DNA from: UBA10906 sp049296695
GTDB taxonomy: Bacteria > Pseudomonadota > Gammaproteobacteria > Methylococcales > Methylomonadaceae
NCBI GenBank assembly: GCA_049296695.1
Contig: JBAQSX010000112.1
Location: 1-64,000 of the forward strand
DNA: 64,000 nt
Direction of reading: 5' to 3'
Of this stretch, positions 1 to 9,367 are shown piece by piece. Both the position numbers and the translations under genes were made by a program. The notes beneath the pieces are model-generated. The model ran no database searches and was not told where the DNA came from. It saw only the letters and a program-made list of their open reading frames with translations. Each line of letters begins with the position of its first letter. Position 1 is the stretch's first letter.

Positions 1-501
1 CATCCGTACTGTGCCACCCGCGCCAATTTCACGCACTTGATGCTCTAGGGCTAAACGATTTAAACCTTGAGGATTTAAAGCTACCAACAATTCAATACGG
101 CGTTGCAATACCGCAAAAGCTTGGGCAAAAGCTATCGGTTTATGCGTCTCATCTGCTGAGGCTGGGTCGAATACGCCCCAATGCGCGGTTACGGGTTGAC
201 CTAACCAAATTGGACATACCTCACCTGCCGCGTTGTCGCAAACCGTAATCACAAAATCCAATACAGGCGAGTCACTTTGAGCAAACTCATCCCAGCTTTT
301 GCTTCTAAAACCCTCGGTGCTAATGCCTTCTTTTTCCAATTGTTTTAAGGCATGAGGATTCACTGTACCTGCGGGTCTACTGCCAGCACTATAAGCGCGA
401 AACCGCCCTTTACCTAAATGATTAAGCGTAGCCTCTGCCATAATACTGCGTGCTGAATTACCCGTACATAAAAACAACACATTAAAAATTCTATCTTGCA
501 T
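1..501 (-). CDS. arsC: Arsenate reductase, low-molecular-weight phosphatase type (partial at left edge)
   Basis: The reverse strand reads open from an ATG at 501 to the window edge (167 codons without a stop), so the C-terminus lies outside. Near the N-terminus is the P-loop CTGNSARS, which has the CX5R active-site form of low-molecular-weight tyrosine phosphatases and thioredoxin-coupled ArsC. Further on are SAGSRPAG, TVCDNA and HWGVFDPA, all usual in this arsenate reductase family, which reduces arsenate to arsenite in the cytoplasm. The family is normally 130-170 residues, so little is missing. No ars regulator or transporter is visible in the window. A protein phosphatase role is the main alternative. 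Confidence 0.85.
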   Translation of the reverse strand, partial: MQDRIFNVLFLCTGNSARSIMAEATLNHLGKGRFRAYSAGSRPAGTVNPHALKQLEKEGISTEGFRSKSWDEFAQSDSPVLDFVITVCDNAAGEVCPIWLGQPVTAHWGVFDPASADETHKPIAFAQAFAVLQRRIELLVALNPQGLNRLALEHQVREIGAGGTVRM

Positions 502-590
502 AAATAAAGCCTCTATAAAAAAAGTAAATATCATAACTATTGTAGACGATATGAATTACAGTCTAGGGTAATTATTTAAAAACCTATTAT

Positions 591-1256
591 TTATAATACA
601 GTCAGCGTATCACCGCTTTCACTACGAATTACTTTACCACTCCGTTGTAACACAAAATAACCGCGTTTAATCGCCTCAGTTTTAGCGTCATCATGAATAT
701 GAAAAGCCGCAATCGCGCCATATTGTTTAAATGCTTGATACATAGGAAAGAGTTGTTTGAAATGACGCATTTTTCTATCGAGTTTATTCAAATCATCTTG
801 GTGCGCTTTATATTTTACTTCAACAATAGCCACGGCATTTCCATTTGCCATAACTAAATCATATTCTTCTTGAATACTACCGCGATGCTTACTTAAGTTT
901 TTAGTAATTTCATCAAAATGAATCCCGCCTAAATGATTATCCTGCGCTAAGCTATTATAAAAAAACTCTTCAGCCACCTCGCCTTGATTTCTACCCATAT
1001 TTCCTAGTGTGATACCAATACGCTCTAATTTTTTATCAGTGCGTTCTAGTTTTTCATCGGTGCGTTTTAATTGTTCATCGGTACGTTTTAATTGTTCAGC
1101 GGTGAGTTTTAATTGTTCATCAGTGTGTTTCATGCGTTCATCAGCTTGTTTCATACGTTCGTTATTTTCTTTAGCAAATAATTCCATTTGCTTGCCAGTT
1201 TCTTTTTGTGCAATTGCTACACTAGCAACTAAGGCTTTTAATTCATCATCTGTCAT
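591..1256 (-). CDS. Coiled-coil protein with PD-(D/E)XK nuclease-like C-terminal domain
   Basis: This is a 221-residue protein. Residues about 30-80 are a run of heptads of the type EQLKRTD, predicting a long coiled coil. Residues about 95-175 contain EEYDLVMANG followed by AIVEVKYKA, an acidic residue then E-x-K pattern like the core of PD-(D/E)XK nuclease folds. Proteins of this architecture (DUF3782-like) are common in filamentous cyanobacteria and AT-rich gammaproteobacteria and have no established function. Nuclease activity is inferred only from the motif. The gene is convergent with nothing obvious and is probably monocistronic. The heptads are encoded by near-identical 21-bp DNA repeats, so copy number may vary between strains. 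Confidence 0.7.
   Translation of the reverse strand: MTDDELKALVASVAIAQKETGKQMELFAKENNERMKQADERMKHTDEQLKLTAEQLKRTDEQLKRTDEKLERTDKKLERIGITLGNMGRNQGEVAEEFFYNSLAQDNHLGGIHFDEITKNLSKHRGSIQEEYDLVMANGNAVAIVEVKYKAHQDDLNKLDRKMRHFKQLFPMYQAFKQYGAIAAFHIHDDAKTEAIKRGYFVLQRSGKVIRSESGDTLTVL
1020..1163. repeat. 21-bp tandem repeats encoding coiled-coil heptads
   Basis: About six or seven consecutive 21-bp units lie inside the preceding coding region. The units contain variants of GTTTTAATTGTTCATCGGT. Each codes for one heptad (EQLKRTD-like), so gain or loss of a unit keeps both reading frame and heptad register. Confidence 0.8.
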
Positions 1257-1331
1257 AGTATTAACCCCTGCTTTTAATGATACGATTATGCAGACTTGTT
1301 TAAATATTGAATTTCAACAAAGCGATATTCA

Positions 1332-3041
1332 TTAAAACGCTGATAAAGTCACTTTCCAATGTACGCCACTGTCTTGCAAATCAAAATCCGTGGGATGTTG
1401 TACTTTATTAATAGCATAGGCATAAATTAATTCAGAAGTTAATTCTTTAAAAGGTTGCCATTCAATACCAATACCCACTGAATGTAGATAATCAGTTTTA
1501 TTATTCGCGCCTCGATTCCAACCCGCGCCATAATCCATAAAAGGAAATAAAGTCACTTGTCCAAAATGCTCAGAACTATTATCGGTAAATAAAGGATGAC
1601 GGTATTCAGCGGATAAAATATAACCCCTATCACGCACCATAGTATTTTCTCGATAACCACGCACACTATAACGACCGCCCACGGCAAAACGTTCTAATGA
1701 TAATAATTTATCTTCAGTATATTGCATATCACCACGCAATATTAACGTGCCGCGTTGTTGAAATAATTGTCCTGCATATTGCGCTTGTCCTAACCACGAA
1801 ACAAAATTACTATCAGGCATACTAGCATTTTTACTCCATGACGCGCCAAAAGCATTAACCCCCAAACTAGTCGTTGACCGCGCTGAAAATACTTGTCGCT
1901 CACGGCGTTCAGTAAAATCTAAACTAAAACGTAAAGCAGAATCACGGGTCACACCATCAGGACTTGCTCCTGCTAAAACCGCATAACCTGCATCTAAAAC
2001 AGTGGTTTTATTTTCTTTAACATTAAATAAAACCCCGACATTTAAATTACGATTTAAACTTTGCCATAAAGGTTGAATTAAACCAAATTCAAAACCATTA
2101 TATTGACTGCGAATCTGGGCTGATTTTAATGATTCTTCAATAACTGAGGCTTGACTTAAATCAAAATGAAAATTAAAGCGGGTATCGTGGGCATTTAATG
2201 GCACAGAAAAACCACCCGAACCCGCTAATGTGCCACCACTAAAAATAAACGTACCATCAATAATATCGCCAAAACCTGTAATATTACGCGCCCAGCCACT
2301 TAATTTACCTTCTTTACTACCCACACTAGGCGGACGATAATTATCAGCGGTAAAACTAACATTATAAGGACGCGCCCTCACCACATCGACATTTAAAATA
2401 CTCGAGCCACGCGCATTACTGGGTAATAAACTACCGTTCATGCGTTCAATTAAAGGGTCTAATAATAATTGTTGAAAATGTTCGCGCAATACATTTACAT
2501 TTAAAGCTTTAGATTGTTCTAATGCCAACCTGCCACTGACATAACTGGGTGATAACCATTCCGTACCATTAACGCGAATTTCAGTTAATTTGCCTTCAAT
2601 AATTTGTAATTTAATAATACCATTACTAAAATTTTGTTCAGGAATAATTGCCCCTGAATTAACATAACCTTGCCCACTATAGTATTGACTAATTTTTTGA
2701 CGCAAATCTTCAAGCTCAGTAATTAATACCGCCTTACCAATATAGGGTTTAGCCAGTTCTTGCAAGGTTTTAGTATCAACTGCTTCATTACCTTCAAACT
2801 GCACACCATTTAATTGTATTTTTACCCGACTCGTTTGACTATTAGGAATAATATCTTTAGCAGGTGGCAGAGTAAAACTAGGTTTTGCAGGAGGAATAAA
2901 TTCAGGTGTGGGTAAACGATTACTATTAGGACGGTCAGTAATAATACCGCCATCTAAATTTTTATTGCGTTTAACAATAGTATCAGCATGTACTATTGAA
3001 ATAGTCGATAAACTCATAATTACAGCGATAAAGTAGCGCAT
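1332..3041 (-). CDS. TpsB outer-membrane transporter (ShlB/FhaC/HecB family)
   Basis: This is a 569-residue two-partner secretion transporter. An N-terminal signal peptide is followed by a proline-rich linker. A POTRA domain of ShlB type lies at about residues 70-150 (the region with VQFEGNEAVD and QYYSGQGYV). The rest is a beta-barrel whose late segment carries the conserved VRGY motif (YSVRGYREN, about residue 457). The protein ends in phenylalanine, as outer-membrane barrels usually do. It should export the adjacent TpsA exoprotein across the outer membrane. Its start overlaps the end of tpsA by 22 nt, so the two genes form one operon with the substrate gene first. Confidence 0.9.
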   Translation of the reverse strand: MRYFIAVIMSLSTISIVHADTIVKRNKNLDGGIITDRPNSNRLPTPEFIPPAKPSFTLPPAKDIIPNSQTSRVKIQLNGVQFEGNEAVDTKTLQELAKPYIGKAVLITELEDLRQKISQYYSGQGYVNSGAIIPEQNFSNGIIKLQIIEGKLTEIRVNGTEWLSPSYVSGRLALEQSKALNVNVLREHFQQLLLDPLIERMNGSLLPSNARGSSILNVDVVRARPYNVSFTADNYRPPSVGSKEGKLSGWARNITGFGDIIDGTFIFSGGTLAGSGGFSVPLNAHDTRFNFHFDLSQASVIEESLKSAQIRSQYNGFEFGLIQPLWQSLNRNLNVGVLFNVKENKTTVLDAGYAVLAGASPDGVTRDSALRFSLDFTERRERQVFSARSTTSLGVNAFGASWSKNASMPDSNFVSWLGQAQYAGQLFQQRGTLILRGDMQYTEDKLLSLERFAVGGRYSVRGYRENTMVRDRGYILSAEYRHPLFTDNSSEHFGQVTLFPFMDYGAGWNRGANNKTDYLHSVGIGIEWQPFKELTSELIYAYAINKVQHPTDFDLQDSGVHWKVTLSAF

Positions 3042-5380
3042 GGATAATTCTCTGAGACTAAAATAGTTGTTAATAAAGAAGGCATAAGTGCCGCTTGTAA
3101 TTGCGTAATTGAAGGGCTAATAATAGGTGGCGTAAATATCCATTGTTGTTCATTCATAGCAATGCCGCCTTTACTAATACGCGTTAAAGAACTTTTATTT
3201 ATCGCTGTATTATCACAGCTATCTCTATTTAAATCAGGTAATTCTAAAGTAGTGTTATTTAATAACACCATACTGCCATTAATATTTAATTGCGGCGCGT
3301 GCAAATTCACTGTACCTGAGCTAGCGGCTTGAATACTATTAATCGTGGCTTGATTACTTTCTGAATTAGCAATCAGTTTTTCATCAACTATTAATTGATT
3401 CTGACTAGGTAATAATAATCCCAAATTGAGGTCAATGTTACCGCCATTACGCGCCTCATTGGCTTGGGCTTTTATTTGTGCATTATTTAAAGCTAGTATA
3501 GCCGCATTTACCACAATATCGCCACCTTTTTGACCCCAAAAAGTGTCAGTATCAATATGGGCATGATTTTGTAAGCGCATTAAATGCCCACCTGTGATAG
3601 TTAAATTACCGCCATTACCCGAAGTGGCCATCGTATTAATGCTGGCATTATCGAGTATTAAACTATGGCTAAAAACAGTATTGATTTGTCCTGCATGAAT
3701 ATCACCTGTCGCTTGTGCAGTAATCGCAGAGCCATTCGATAAATAAATATCCTGCGCGCTAATATTTAATAGCCCCGTATTCACAGCATTACCATTATGA
3801 ACCTGAGCATTATTTTCAATACTAATCTGGGCATTAGCTTTTAAATTAAGGCTGTCTTTTACTACTATATCCACCCAGCCAGTTTTACCACTTGAATGTT
3901 TTGAGGCTTCTGCTGAAATTTGTGAAAAATTATTGCTATTTTGACCTTCAATATTGAGCGTATTAGCTATTATTGCAATATTACCCGCATGACCTAAACC
4001 ATTAGTGGAACTATCAATTTGTCCACCATTAATAATGTTAATAGCCTCACTACTTATTAAAATATTACCCGCATGACCTGTAGAATTATCGTCTGAACTC
4101 GTGTAAATAGCCGAATTATCAACCAATAAATCTTTATTATTTTTAATAATAACTTGGTTTGCATTACCTGTAGCATAGGTATAACTATCAATTCTACTGC
4201 CATTAAATAAACTAAGTTTATGTGCATTAACTATCACCTCACCTGCATTACCTGTACCATTATGAGCATTACTATTAATGAAACTATTATTCATAGTTAG
4301 TAAATTATCATTATTAATAATAACCCTGCCTGCATGACCATCACCATAGGTTGAAGCCGTTATTTTACTGCGATTATTTAAATCAATTAGTTGTGCATCT
4401 ATTATAATATCACCTGCAAAACCTGTACTATTATCTGAGCTTGATGTAGTAATGAGAGTATTATTTAATGCCAAGTTTTTCACATTTTTTAAATAAATAT
4501 TACCTGAATTCTCAGCGTCTTGGGCATAAGTTTTAATTTGTTCATCTTTTATACTAATTTGCCGCGCATTAATCGTAATATCTGCATTATCGTCCGCTAA
4601 AATCCCCCTATTATCTTGACGCAGACCATTGACAATTAATTGCTCTGCATTAATCTCAATATCGCCTGCTTTTTGGTTATTATCAGTTGCTTGACTTAAT
4701 AACTGACTGTTATTAAGTGTTAATTGATTATTAGCATCAAAGTGAATAGAACCGCTATTAACAATCAAACTGCTGTTATTAAAATTAATAGTGTTAGCAT
4801 GAAAGGTCACGTCATTATTAAAATTAAGCTGACTATTTTCTAACTTAATGGCTTTATCGCTATTATTTAAAAAGCCAAAATCCTTAGGTTGTGCAACACT
4901 TAACTGGCTTGTTGTTGCCAGCGAACTATTAAAACTAGTAGCGTCTTTAAAATTTAAAACTTGTCCACTACTCAAATAAAATGCGGCAGGAATATCAACG
5001 CTGGCATCTTTTCCAAAAATAATCCCTGCGGGATTGATAAAATAAAAATTCGCTGAGCCAATAGTCGATTTTAATGTGCCGTTAATCGTTGAAACTTCGC
5101 CTCCTGTCACTCGACTAATGAGATTTTTTAAATCATTAGCCCCTGTAAAAACCACGGTTTCAGCTTTGTTAATATTAAAAGTATTAAAACTATGAAATAA
5201 ATTATGTCCCTGCGTTGTTCCTAAATTTTGCGGGATTGTAATAGTATTTAATTTATCGGGCGAGAGTGTATGTAATTTAAAATCAGTAACACCCATTGTG
5301 CCATCTGTGATGACTTGCGCATTGACGCTATAACACAGCCATAACAGCATATAAGGCAGATTTTTATTAATAGCTTTCAT
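3020..5380 (-). CDS. TpsA exoprotein with filamentous haemagglutinin-type secretion domain
   Basis: This 786-residue protein has an N-terminal signal peptide and then a TPS secretion domain (about residues 22-150). That domain includes a conserved NPAGIIFGKDA-type stretch that filamentous haemagglutinins use for recognition by TpsB. The remainder is rich in Asn, Ser and Thr, with repeated patterns such as GNAGEVIVNA and GHAGNI predicting a right-handed beta-helix. There is no toxin-like C-terminal domain, and the protein is short for an FHA adhesin, so a small surface adhesin or matrix protein is the likeliest role. It is co-transcribed with the downstream tpsB-like gene, which it overlaps. 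Confidence 0.88.
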   Translation of the reverse strand: MKAINKNLPYMLLWLCYSVNAQVITDGTMGVTDFKLHTLSPDKLNTITIPQNLGTTQGHNLFHSFNTFNINKAETVVFTGANDLKNLISRVTGGEVSTINGTLKSTIGSANFYFINPAGIIFGKDASVDIPAAFYLSSGQVLNFKDATSFNSSLATTSQLSVAQPKDFGFLNNSDKAIKLENSQLNFNNDVTFHANTINFNNSSLIVNSGSIHFDANNQLTLNNSQLLSQATDNNQKAGDIEINAEQLIVNGLRQDNRGILADDNADITINARQISIKDEQIKTYAQDAENSGNIYLKNVKNLALNNTLITTSSSDNSTGFAGDIIIDAQLIDLNNRSKITASTYGDGHAGRVIINNDNLLTMNNSFINSNAHNGTGNAGEVIVNAHKLSLFNGSRIDSYTYATGNANQVIIKNNKDLLVDNSAIYTSSDDNSTGHAGNILISSEAINIINGGQIDSSTNGLGHAGNIAIIANTLNIEGQNSNNFSQISAEASKHSSGKTGWVDIVVKDSLNLKANAQISIENNAQVHNGNAVNTGLLNISAQDIYLSNGSAITAQATGDIHAGQINTVFSHSLILDNASINTMATSGNGGNLTITGGHLMRLQNHAHIDTDTFWGQKGGDIVVNAAILALNNAQIKAQANEARNGGNIDLNLGLLLPSQNQLIVDEKLIANSESNQATINSIQAASSGTVNLHAPQLNINGSMVLLNNTTLELPDLNRDSCDNTAINKSSLTRISKGGIAMNEQQWIFTPPIISPSITQLQAALMPSLLTTILVSENYPCATLSL

Positions 5381-5458
5381 AATAAACTCGGGTAAGGTAG
5401 TAACAGTTAAACAATACGGAACGAATTTTATTTTAAATAGTCTTAATGGTTATTTTAT

Positions 5459-5543
5459 TGTCTGAATCAGGATTTACAGGATTTACAGGATTTACAGAAT
5501 AAATCTTGTGAATCTTAAAATTCTGTAAATCCTGATTCAGACA
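5459..5543. repeat. Dispersed palindromic repeat, family A, copy 1
   Basis: Inverted termini TGTCTGAATCAGGATT and AATCCTGATTCAGACA flank an interior of GGATTTACA-like units. The element lies between the divergent tpsA and SPFH genes. Related copies are at 33140-33222, 41743-41815 and 43462-43557. Confidence 0.85.
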
Positions 5544-5593
5544 CAGGCAAGTTAGATAGTTACTTTATTAAAATCCACGTTTGGAGAAAATCC

Positions 5594-6550
5594 ATGAGAA
5601 CCCTATTAAACAGAATAAGTCGCCATTATTTTACTAATGAAAACGGTCAATTATCGCCTTTATTATGGCTGGGATTAGTGGCTATTATTTTATTATTATT
5701 ATCACCACCGTTTTTTGTGGTGCAGCCTACTGATATGGCAGGGGTGCGCCGTTTAGGCAGAGTTGTAAGCGATAAACCTTTAGAGTCGGGATTACATTTT
5801 AAATTACCTTATTTAGATACTGTAGACAGATTACAGGTTTCTTTAGATGTCTTTAAAGTCGATGATTTAACTGTTTATACCATTGATAATCAATGGGTGA
5901 AAGTGTCGATTAGTTTATCATTTAAAATCCCAGAAGAGGCAGTTTTAAAAATGCTTTATCAAATAGGGCGCAGTGGTAATTTTGATATTGCCAGTAATTT
6001 GCGTCCTGTGATTGCTGATAGAGCTTTGCGAGTATTTGCCAAACGTAATACTTTAAAAATCTCCGAAGAACGCGAAGTCATTGCCACTGAAATTCAACAA
6101 AGTATTACTGAAAAATTAAAAGAGATTTTTGGTGTAACGGTTGTTGATTTGCAAATTGCTAAAATTGAATATTCGCCCACCTTTGTTAATAGTGTCGAAG
6201 CGGCTGTGAAAGCCAAAAATGATGCGGTTGCCGCCGAAAATACGGTAAATCGGGTGCGTTATGAAGCCGAACAATTACGCACCAAAACCGCAGGTGAAGC
6301 CGATGCGATTCGTTTAAAAGCCCAAGCCGAAGCCGATGCGGTTTTAATTCGCGCTAAAACCCAAGCGGAGGCAATAAAAATTCAAGGTGAGGCGCAAGCG
6401 CAAATACTGGCTTTACAAGGTCAGGCAGTTTCGGCTAATCCTAAAATTATTGAACAAACTATGGCTGAGCGTTGGGATGGTAAAACCCCGCAAACGATAT
6501 TGGGTGGTGGTAATCAGCCAATTATGCCATTATTACAATTATCAAAATAA
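5594..6550 (+). CDS. SPFH/prohibitin-family membrane protein
   Basis: This 318-residue protein has an N-terminal membrane segment (about residues 22-45, LLWLGLVAIILLLLSPP) and then an SPFH domain (about 45-220). A C-terminal helical region is rich in Ala, Glu and Lys (AEADAVLIRAKTQAEA-like). It ends in AERWDGKTPQTILGGG, a tail frequently seen in bacterial prohibitin-like proteins. Family members assemble into membrane-anchored rings or scaffold microdomains and may modulate FtsH. No nfeD or hflC partner is adjacent. A GGAG ribosome-binding site lies just upstream of the chosen ATG, and the gene is followed directly by a strong terminator. Confidence 0.85.
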   Translation: MRTLLNRISRHYFTNENGQLSPLLWLGLVAIILLLLSPPFFVVQPTDMAGVRRLGRVVSDKPLESGLHFKLPYLDTVDRLQVSLDVFKVDDLTVYTIDNQWVKVSISLSFKIPEEAVLKMLYQIGRSGNFDIASNLRPVIADRALRVFAKRNTLKISEEREVIATEIQQSITEKLKEIFGVTVVDLQIAKIEYSPTFVNSVEAAVKAKNDAVAAENTVNRVRYEAEQLRTKTAGEADAIRLKAQAEADAVLIRAKTQAEAIKIQGEAQAQILALQGQAVSANPKIIEQTMAERWDGKTPQTILGGGNQPIMPLLQLSK

Positions 6551-6556
6551 GCACAT

Positions 6557-6598
6557 AAAAAAAGCCTGTCAGTTATTCTATAACTGACAGGCTTTTTT
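6557..6598 (+). terminator. Rho-independent terminator after the SPFH gene
   Basis: A perfect 17-bp stem (arms 6559-6575 and 6581-6597, core AGCCTGTCAGTTA) with a 5-nt loop is bordered by A-runs and T-runs on both sides. It can work in both directions. Confidence 0.9.
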
Positions 6599-6601
6599 AA
6601 T

Positions 6602-6780
6602 TTGGAGTGCAGGCTTTGCCTACTCATTTATTAATTACTGATGTTACGCAAAAATAATAAAATTGTAGGGGCAAAACACAATTGCCCTTTGATAATAATC
6701 GTTTGTTATTAAGGGCAAATATGATTTGCCCCTACATTTGCGTAACTTCAGTTAATTAGCAAGCAAAGCTTGCACTCCAG
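6602..6780. repeat. MITE-like inverted-repeat element, family B, copy 1 (nested)
   Basis: An outer imperfect inverted repeat (GGAGTGCAGGCTTTGC against GCAAAGCTTGCACTCC) encloses an inner element at about 6637-6756. The inner ends are ATGTTACGCAAAAATA and TTTGCGTAACTTCAGT, with TAGGGGCAAA-type inner arms. No open reading frame is present. A related inner element occurs at 58783-58900. Confidence 0.8.
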
Positions 6781-6790
6781 TATTTAATAA

Positions 6791-7516
6791 TTAGGCTTCA
6801 ATATTAAAATACGGCGGCATATTATGAATATATGCCATATACATCGCATCTGCCATTGTCCATAATACATCGAGTTTAAATTTTAATATGTCAATCATGC
6901 GATTTTGTTGTTCGCGGGTTTTATAATAATCTAAAGTAATTGCCAAACCGTGTTCGACATCACGCCGCGCTTCGGTGAGTCTTTTACGAAAATAAATATA
7001 ACCTTCTTGCTGCACCCAAGGATAATGCTCAGGCCAATTATCTAAACGTTGTTGATGAATTTTAGGCGCGAATAATTCAGTTAATGACGAACTTGCCGCC
7101 TCATGCCATTCAGAACGACGCGCAAAATTAACATAAGCGTCAACAGCAAAACGCACCGCAGGTAATACAAAACGTTGTGATAATAAATCCTCACGCGAAA
7201 GTCCCACCGCAATACCTAATTGAATCCACGCTTCAATACCGCCAACGTCCCCAACATGTCCGTCATGATCCATAATTCTTTGAATCCATTTGGCTCTGGT
7301 TTCTCTATCGGGACAATTAGCTAAGATATTCGCGTCTTTAATGGGAATCATTACTTGATAATAAAAACGATTCGCTACCCAACCTTGAATTTGTTCTTTG
7401 CTTAATTTACCTTCATTCATTAAAGTATGATAAGGGTGATGAATATGATAATACTTTTCCATTGCGCGTAATTGCGCTTCAAACTCTTCGCGTGTCCAAG
7501 CGGTTTGCTCTGTCAT
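6791..7516 (-). CDS. pqqC: Pyrroloquinoline-quinone synthase PqqC
   Basis: This 241-residue protein matches the usual PqqC length and carries family stretches YYHIHHPYH, GWVANRFYYQ, IPIKDA, DHDGHVGDVGG and ARRDVEHGL. PqqC performs the final oxygen-dependent ring closure and eight-electron oxidation that yields PQQ, the cofactor of methanol and other quinoprotein dehydrogenases. The His residues of the HHPYH and DHDGH stretches fit its all-helical active site. Unusually, no pqqA, B, D or E lies beside it, and the upstream DNA is decayed, so the other pqq genes must be elsewhere if the pathway is complete. Confidence 0.93.
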   Translation of the reverse strand: MTEQTAWTREEFEAQLRAMEKYYHIHHPYHTLMNEGKLSKEQIQGWVANRFYYQVMIPIKDANILANCPDRETRAKWIQRIMDHDGHVGDVGGIEAWIQLGIAVGLSREDLLSQRFVLPAVRFAVDAYVNFARRSEWHEAASSSLTELFAPKIHQQRLDNWPEHYPWVQQEGYIYFRKRLTEARRDVEHGLAITLDYYKTREQQNRMIDILKFKLDVLWTMADAMYMAYIHNMPPYFNIEA

Positions 7517-7727
7517 GTTATACCTCTTATATTTAGTTGTGTTGTGATAGATATTGAAAAAATTTAGGTAAATGATACTGGTTATTTTGCGCTTGTTTTG
7601 CGTAAAACCCTCGTATTATTTTAAGACATAATTCATCACGATAATTTTTAGAATTTATACTATTGGGCGATTTGGTAGTAGGAAAGTGTGAATGATAATC
7701 TATTAAAATTTATATTGGGTAAAAATA

Positions 7728-8100
7728 ATGAAATGTATCTATTGTGAATCAGAAGATAGCGTAAAGAATGGAACAAACCGTGTTCGCACAGCGAAGTATG
7801 AAAAAGAACGCATAGATAAACGATTACTTGAAAAACTATGTGGATAATAACAAAAAATGTAGAACAAAACATTAAACAGATTTTGATTTAATGAGAATGT
7901 GACGAATTGTGTGCATTTGTAAAAAAAACTGTACACAATAGGTTTGCTTAGCGGTAGATAGAAAAACTCGTGAAATTATTGGGTAGCTTATAACAGTGTT
8001 ATATCACTGCCGTAGGTAAAGAGAACGGTCAACCTAATCATATTGAAAGCTTCAATAATACGCTTGCGACAAGGTCTTTCTTGTCGATTTTATTCACCAT
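7728..8100 (+). pseudogene. Degenerate IS1-family transposase remnant
   Basis: A 39-codon frame at 7728-7847 encodes an InsA-like zinc-ribbon start (CIYCESEDSVKNGTNR). About 160 nt later, the stretch from 8012 encodes GKENGQPNHIESFNNTL, the highly conserved C-terminal signature of the IS1 InsB transposase. It is followed by a frame change. The sequence between is eroded and full of stops, so neither gene can be functional. No intact terminal repeats were recognised. Confidence 0.7.
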
Positions 8101-8123
8101 TATAATAATCAAATACGATTAGT

Positions 8124-8156
8124 TACTAAAGGGCAAAAAATATTTTGCCCCTACAT
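8124..8156. repeat. Half copy of a family B palindrome
   Basis: AAGGGCAAAAAATATTTTGC followed by CCCTACATTTTTATTACC resembles one arm pair of the family B elements near 6.7 and 58.8 kb. A further family B end (TTAACTGGAGTTACGCAAA) lies at 8530-8548, so the region holds scattered pieces of this repeat. Confidence 0.5.
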
Positions 8157-8199
8157 TTTTATTACCAGTGTGTAAGTTTAGTAATTAATCTATCACGCA

Positions 8200-8412
8200 C
8201 ACTTTCCCACTACCGATAATTACGAAAAATTAATAGCTGGTAGTGTTCTGTTTATTGATTCAAATAATGCGGGTAAATTAATAAGCCCTCTGCCGTCTTT
8301 ATAAAAAAACGAAATTGCAAATCACATTAATGCTATTCACGCACAAGCCAAGTAATGATAAAGTTAAGACTGCGAAGAATTAGAACGAGCTAAACAACAA
8401 ATAGACTTGTAA
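8200..8412 (+). pseudogene. Relic resembling the C-terminus of a type I restriction specificity subunit (HsdS)
   Basis: One frame reads YEKLIAGSVLFIDSNNAGKL, a stop, NEIANHINAIHAQAK, several stops, then CEELERAKQQIDL. The pattern EIANHI-x-AI-x-AQAK followed by ELE-x-AKQQI is typical of the helical C-terminal end of HsdS-like proteins. At least five in-frame stops are present and no hsdM or hsdR neighbours exist, so this is a fossil. The call rests on short motifs only. Confidence 0.35.
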
Positions 8413-8654
8413 TTTTAGGCGAATAAACGGTATCCAAAATCATGATTTGGAACGCCAGAAAATTATGCTAAATAGTAGCTACCTAGCTTGTGTTTGAATC
8501 AGAATTTTCATGATAAATTCTGATTTAAACAATGCAATAATTAACTGGAGTTACGCAAAGGATTAACAAAAATAGGAGTTGAAGTGCTTTAGCTATTCAC
8601 GATAGCGGGTAGCTAAAGCTATTGGATTTTAGGCTTAGCTTATTTAAGTAAACT

Positions 8655-8769
8655 GGTAGTGCATCAAAAAAGTAGGTTAGTTAATATTAAACCTTTCGGA
8701 GTTCAAACCTAGGTTTGAACTCCAGCTAAAATGGCGTTTTGTTAAAACCTACTCTTTTGAAGCACTACC
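8655..8769. repeat. MITE-like element, family C, copy 1 (115 bp)
   Basis: Terminal inverted repeats run from GGTAGTGCATCAAAAAAGTA to its near complement ending GCACTACC. A perfect inner palindrome, GAGTTCAAACCTAGG and its complement, sits in the middle. The copy at 22832-22946 has the same length in the opposite orientation, and 59627-59783 shares only the ends. Confidence 0.88.
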
Positions 8770-8816
8770 AATAAACTAAGTGGTTACGAATAATAAACAC
8801 ATTGATTATTTAACTA

Positions 8817-9287
8817 TTATACAGCTAATTGTTTTATTTTTTCTAAAACCGCCAGCGCATGACCTTCAGGTATTACCCCATATTCCACATCAACTAATAA
8901 ACCTTGTTTATTAACAATAAAAGTTGAGCGCAATATTGCCATACTTTTTACGCCATTTTTTTCACGTTCCCGCCAAACATTATAGGCTTCACATAACACG
9001 CCATTGGTATCGGCGAGTAATTGTACTTTTAAAGCAAACTTAGCAATAAAGTCTCTATGGCTTTGGCAATCATCACGGCTTACACCAATAATAACAGTAT
9101 CTAATTGCGCAAACTCATCGGCATATTGGGTAAATTGATTCGCTTCTATAGTACAACCGGGGGTATCATCTTTAGGATAAAAATAAAGAACCACATTTTT
9201 ATTACCCAAAAAATCATTTAAAGAAACTAATTCATCGGTTTGATTTAATGTACTAAATACAGGTGCGGCTTGCGATACGGCTAACAT
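8817..9287 (-). CDS. bcp: Thioredoxin-dependent peroxiredoxin Bcp/PrxQ
   Basis: This 156-residue peroxiredoxin carries the peroxidatic motif FYPKDDTPGCTIEANQF (about residues 36-52) and later VSRDDCQSHRDF. A Cys five residues after the peroxidatic one, as in atypical PrxQ enzymes, is not present (CTIEAN in place of CTxEAC). It should reduce hydrogen and lipid peroxides in the cytoplasm using thioredoxin. The length and start (MLAVSQAAPVF) fit the family. The gene stands alone between repeat-rich DNA and nadB, with about 80 nt to the nadB stop. Confidence 0.9.
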   Translation of the reverse strand: MLAVSQAAPVFSTLNQTDELVSLNDFLGNKNVVLYFYPKDDTPGCTIEANQFTQYADEFAQLDTVIIGVSRDDCQSHRDFIAKFALKVQLLADTNGVLCEAYNVWREREKNGVKSMAILRSTFIVNKQGLLVDVEYGVIPEGHALAVLEKIKQLAV

Positions 9288-9367
9288 AAAAACTCCACTA
9301 ATTATTAAGTTAATACTCTATAGTAATAACTATATACCTTAAGTTTTGTAAAAGCCAAATTTATTAA

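Noticed and set aside
7660..7936. Two overlapping 65-70 codon reverse frames
   Set aside because: They lie on the opposite strand of the IS1 relic, are Phe/Tyr/Leu-rich and show no family features.
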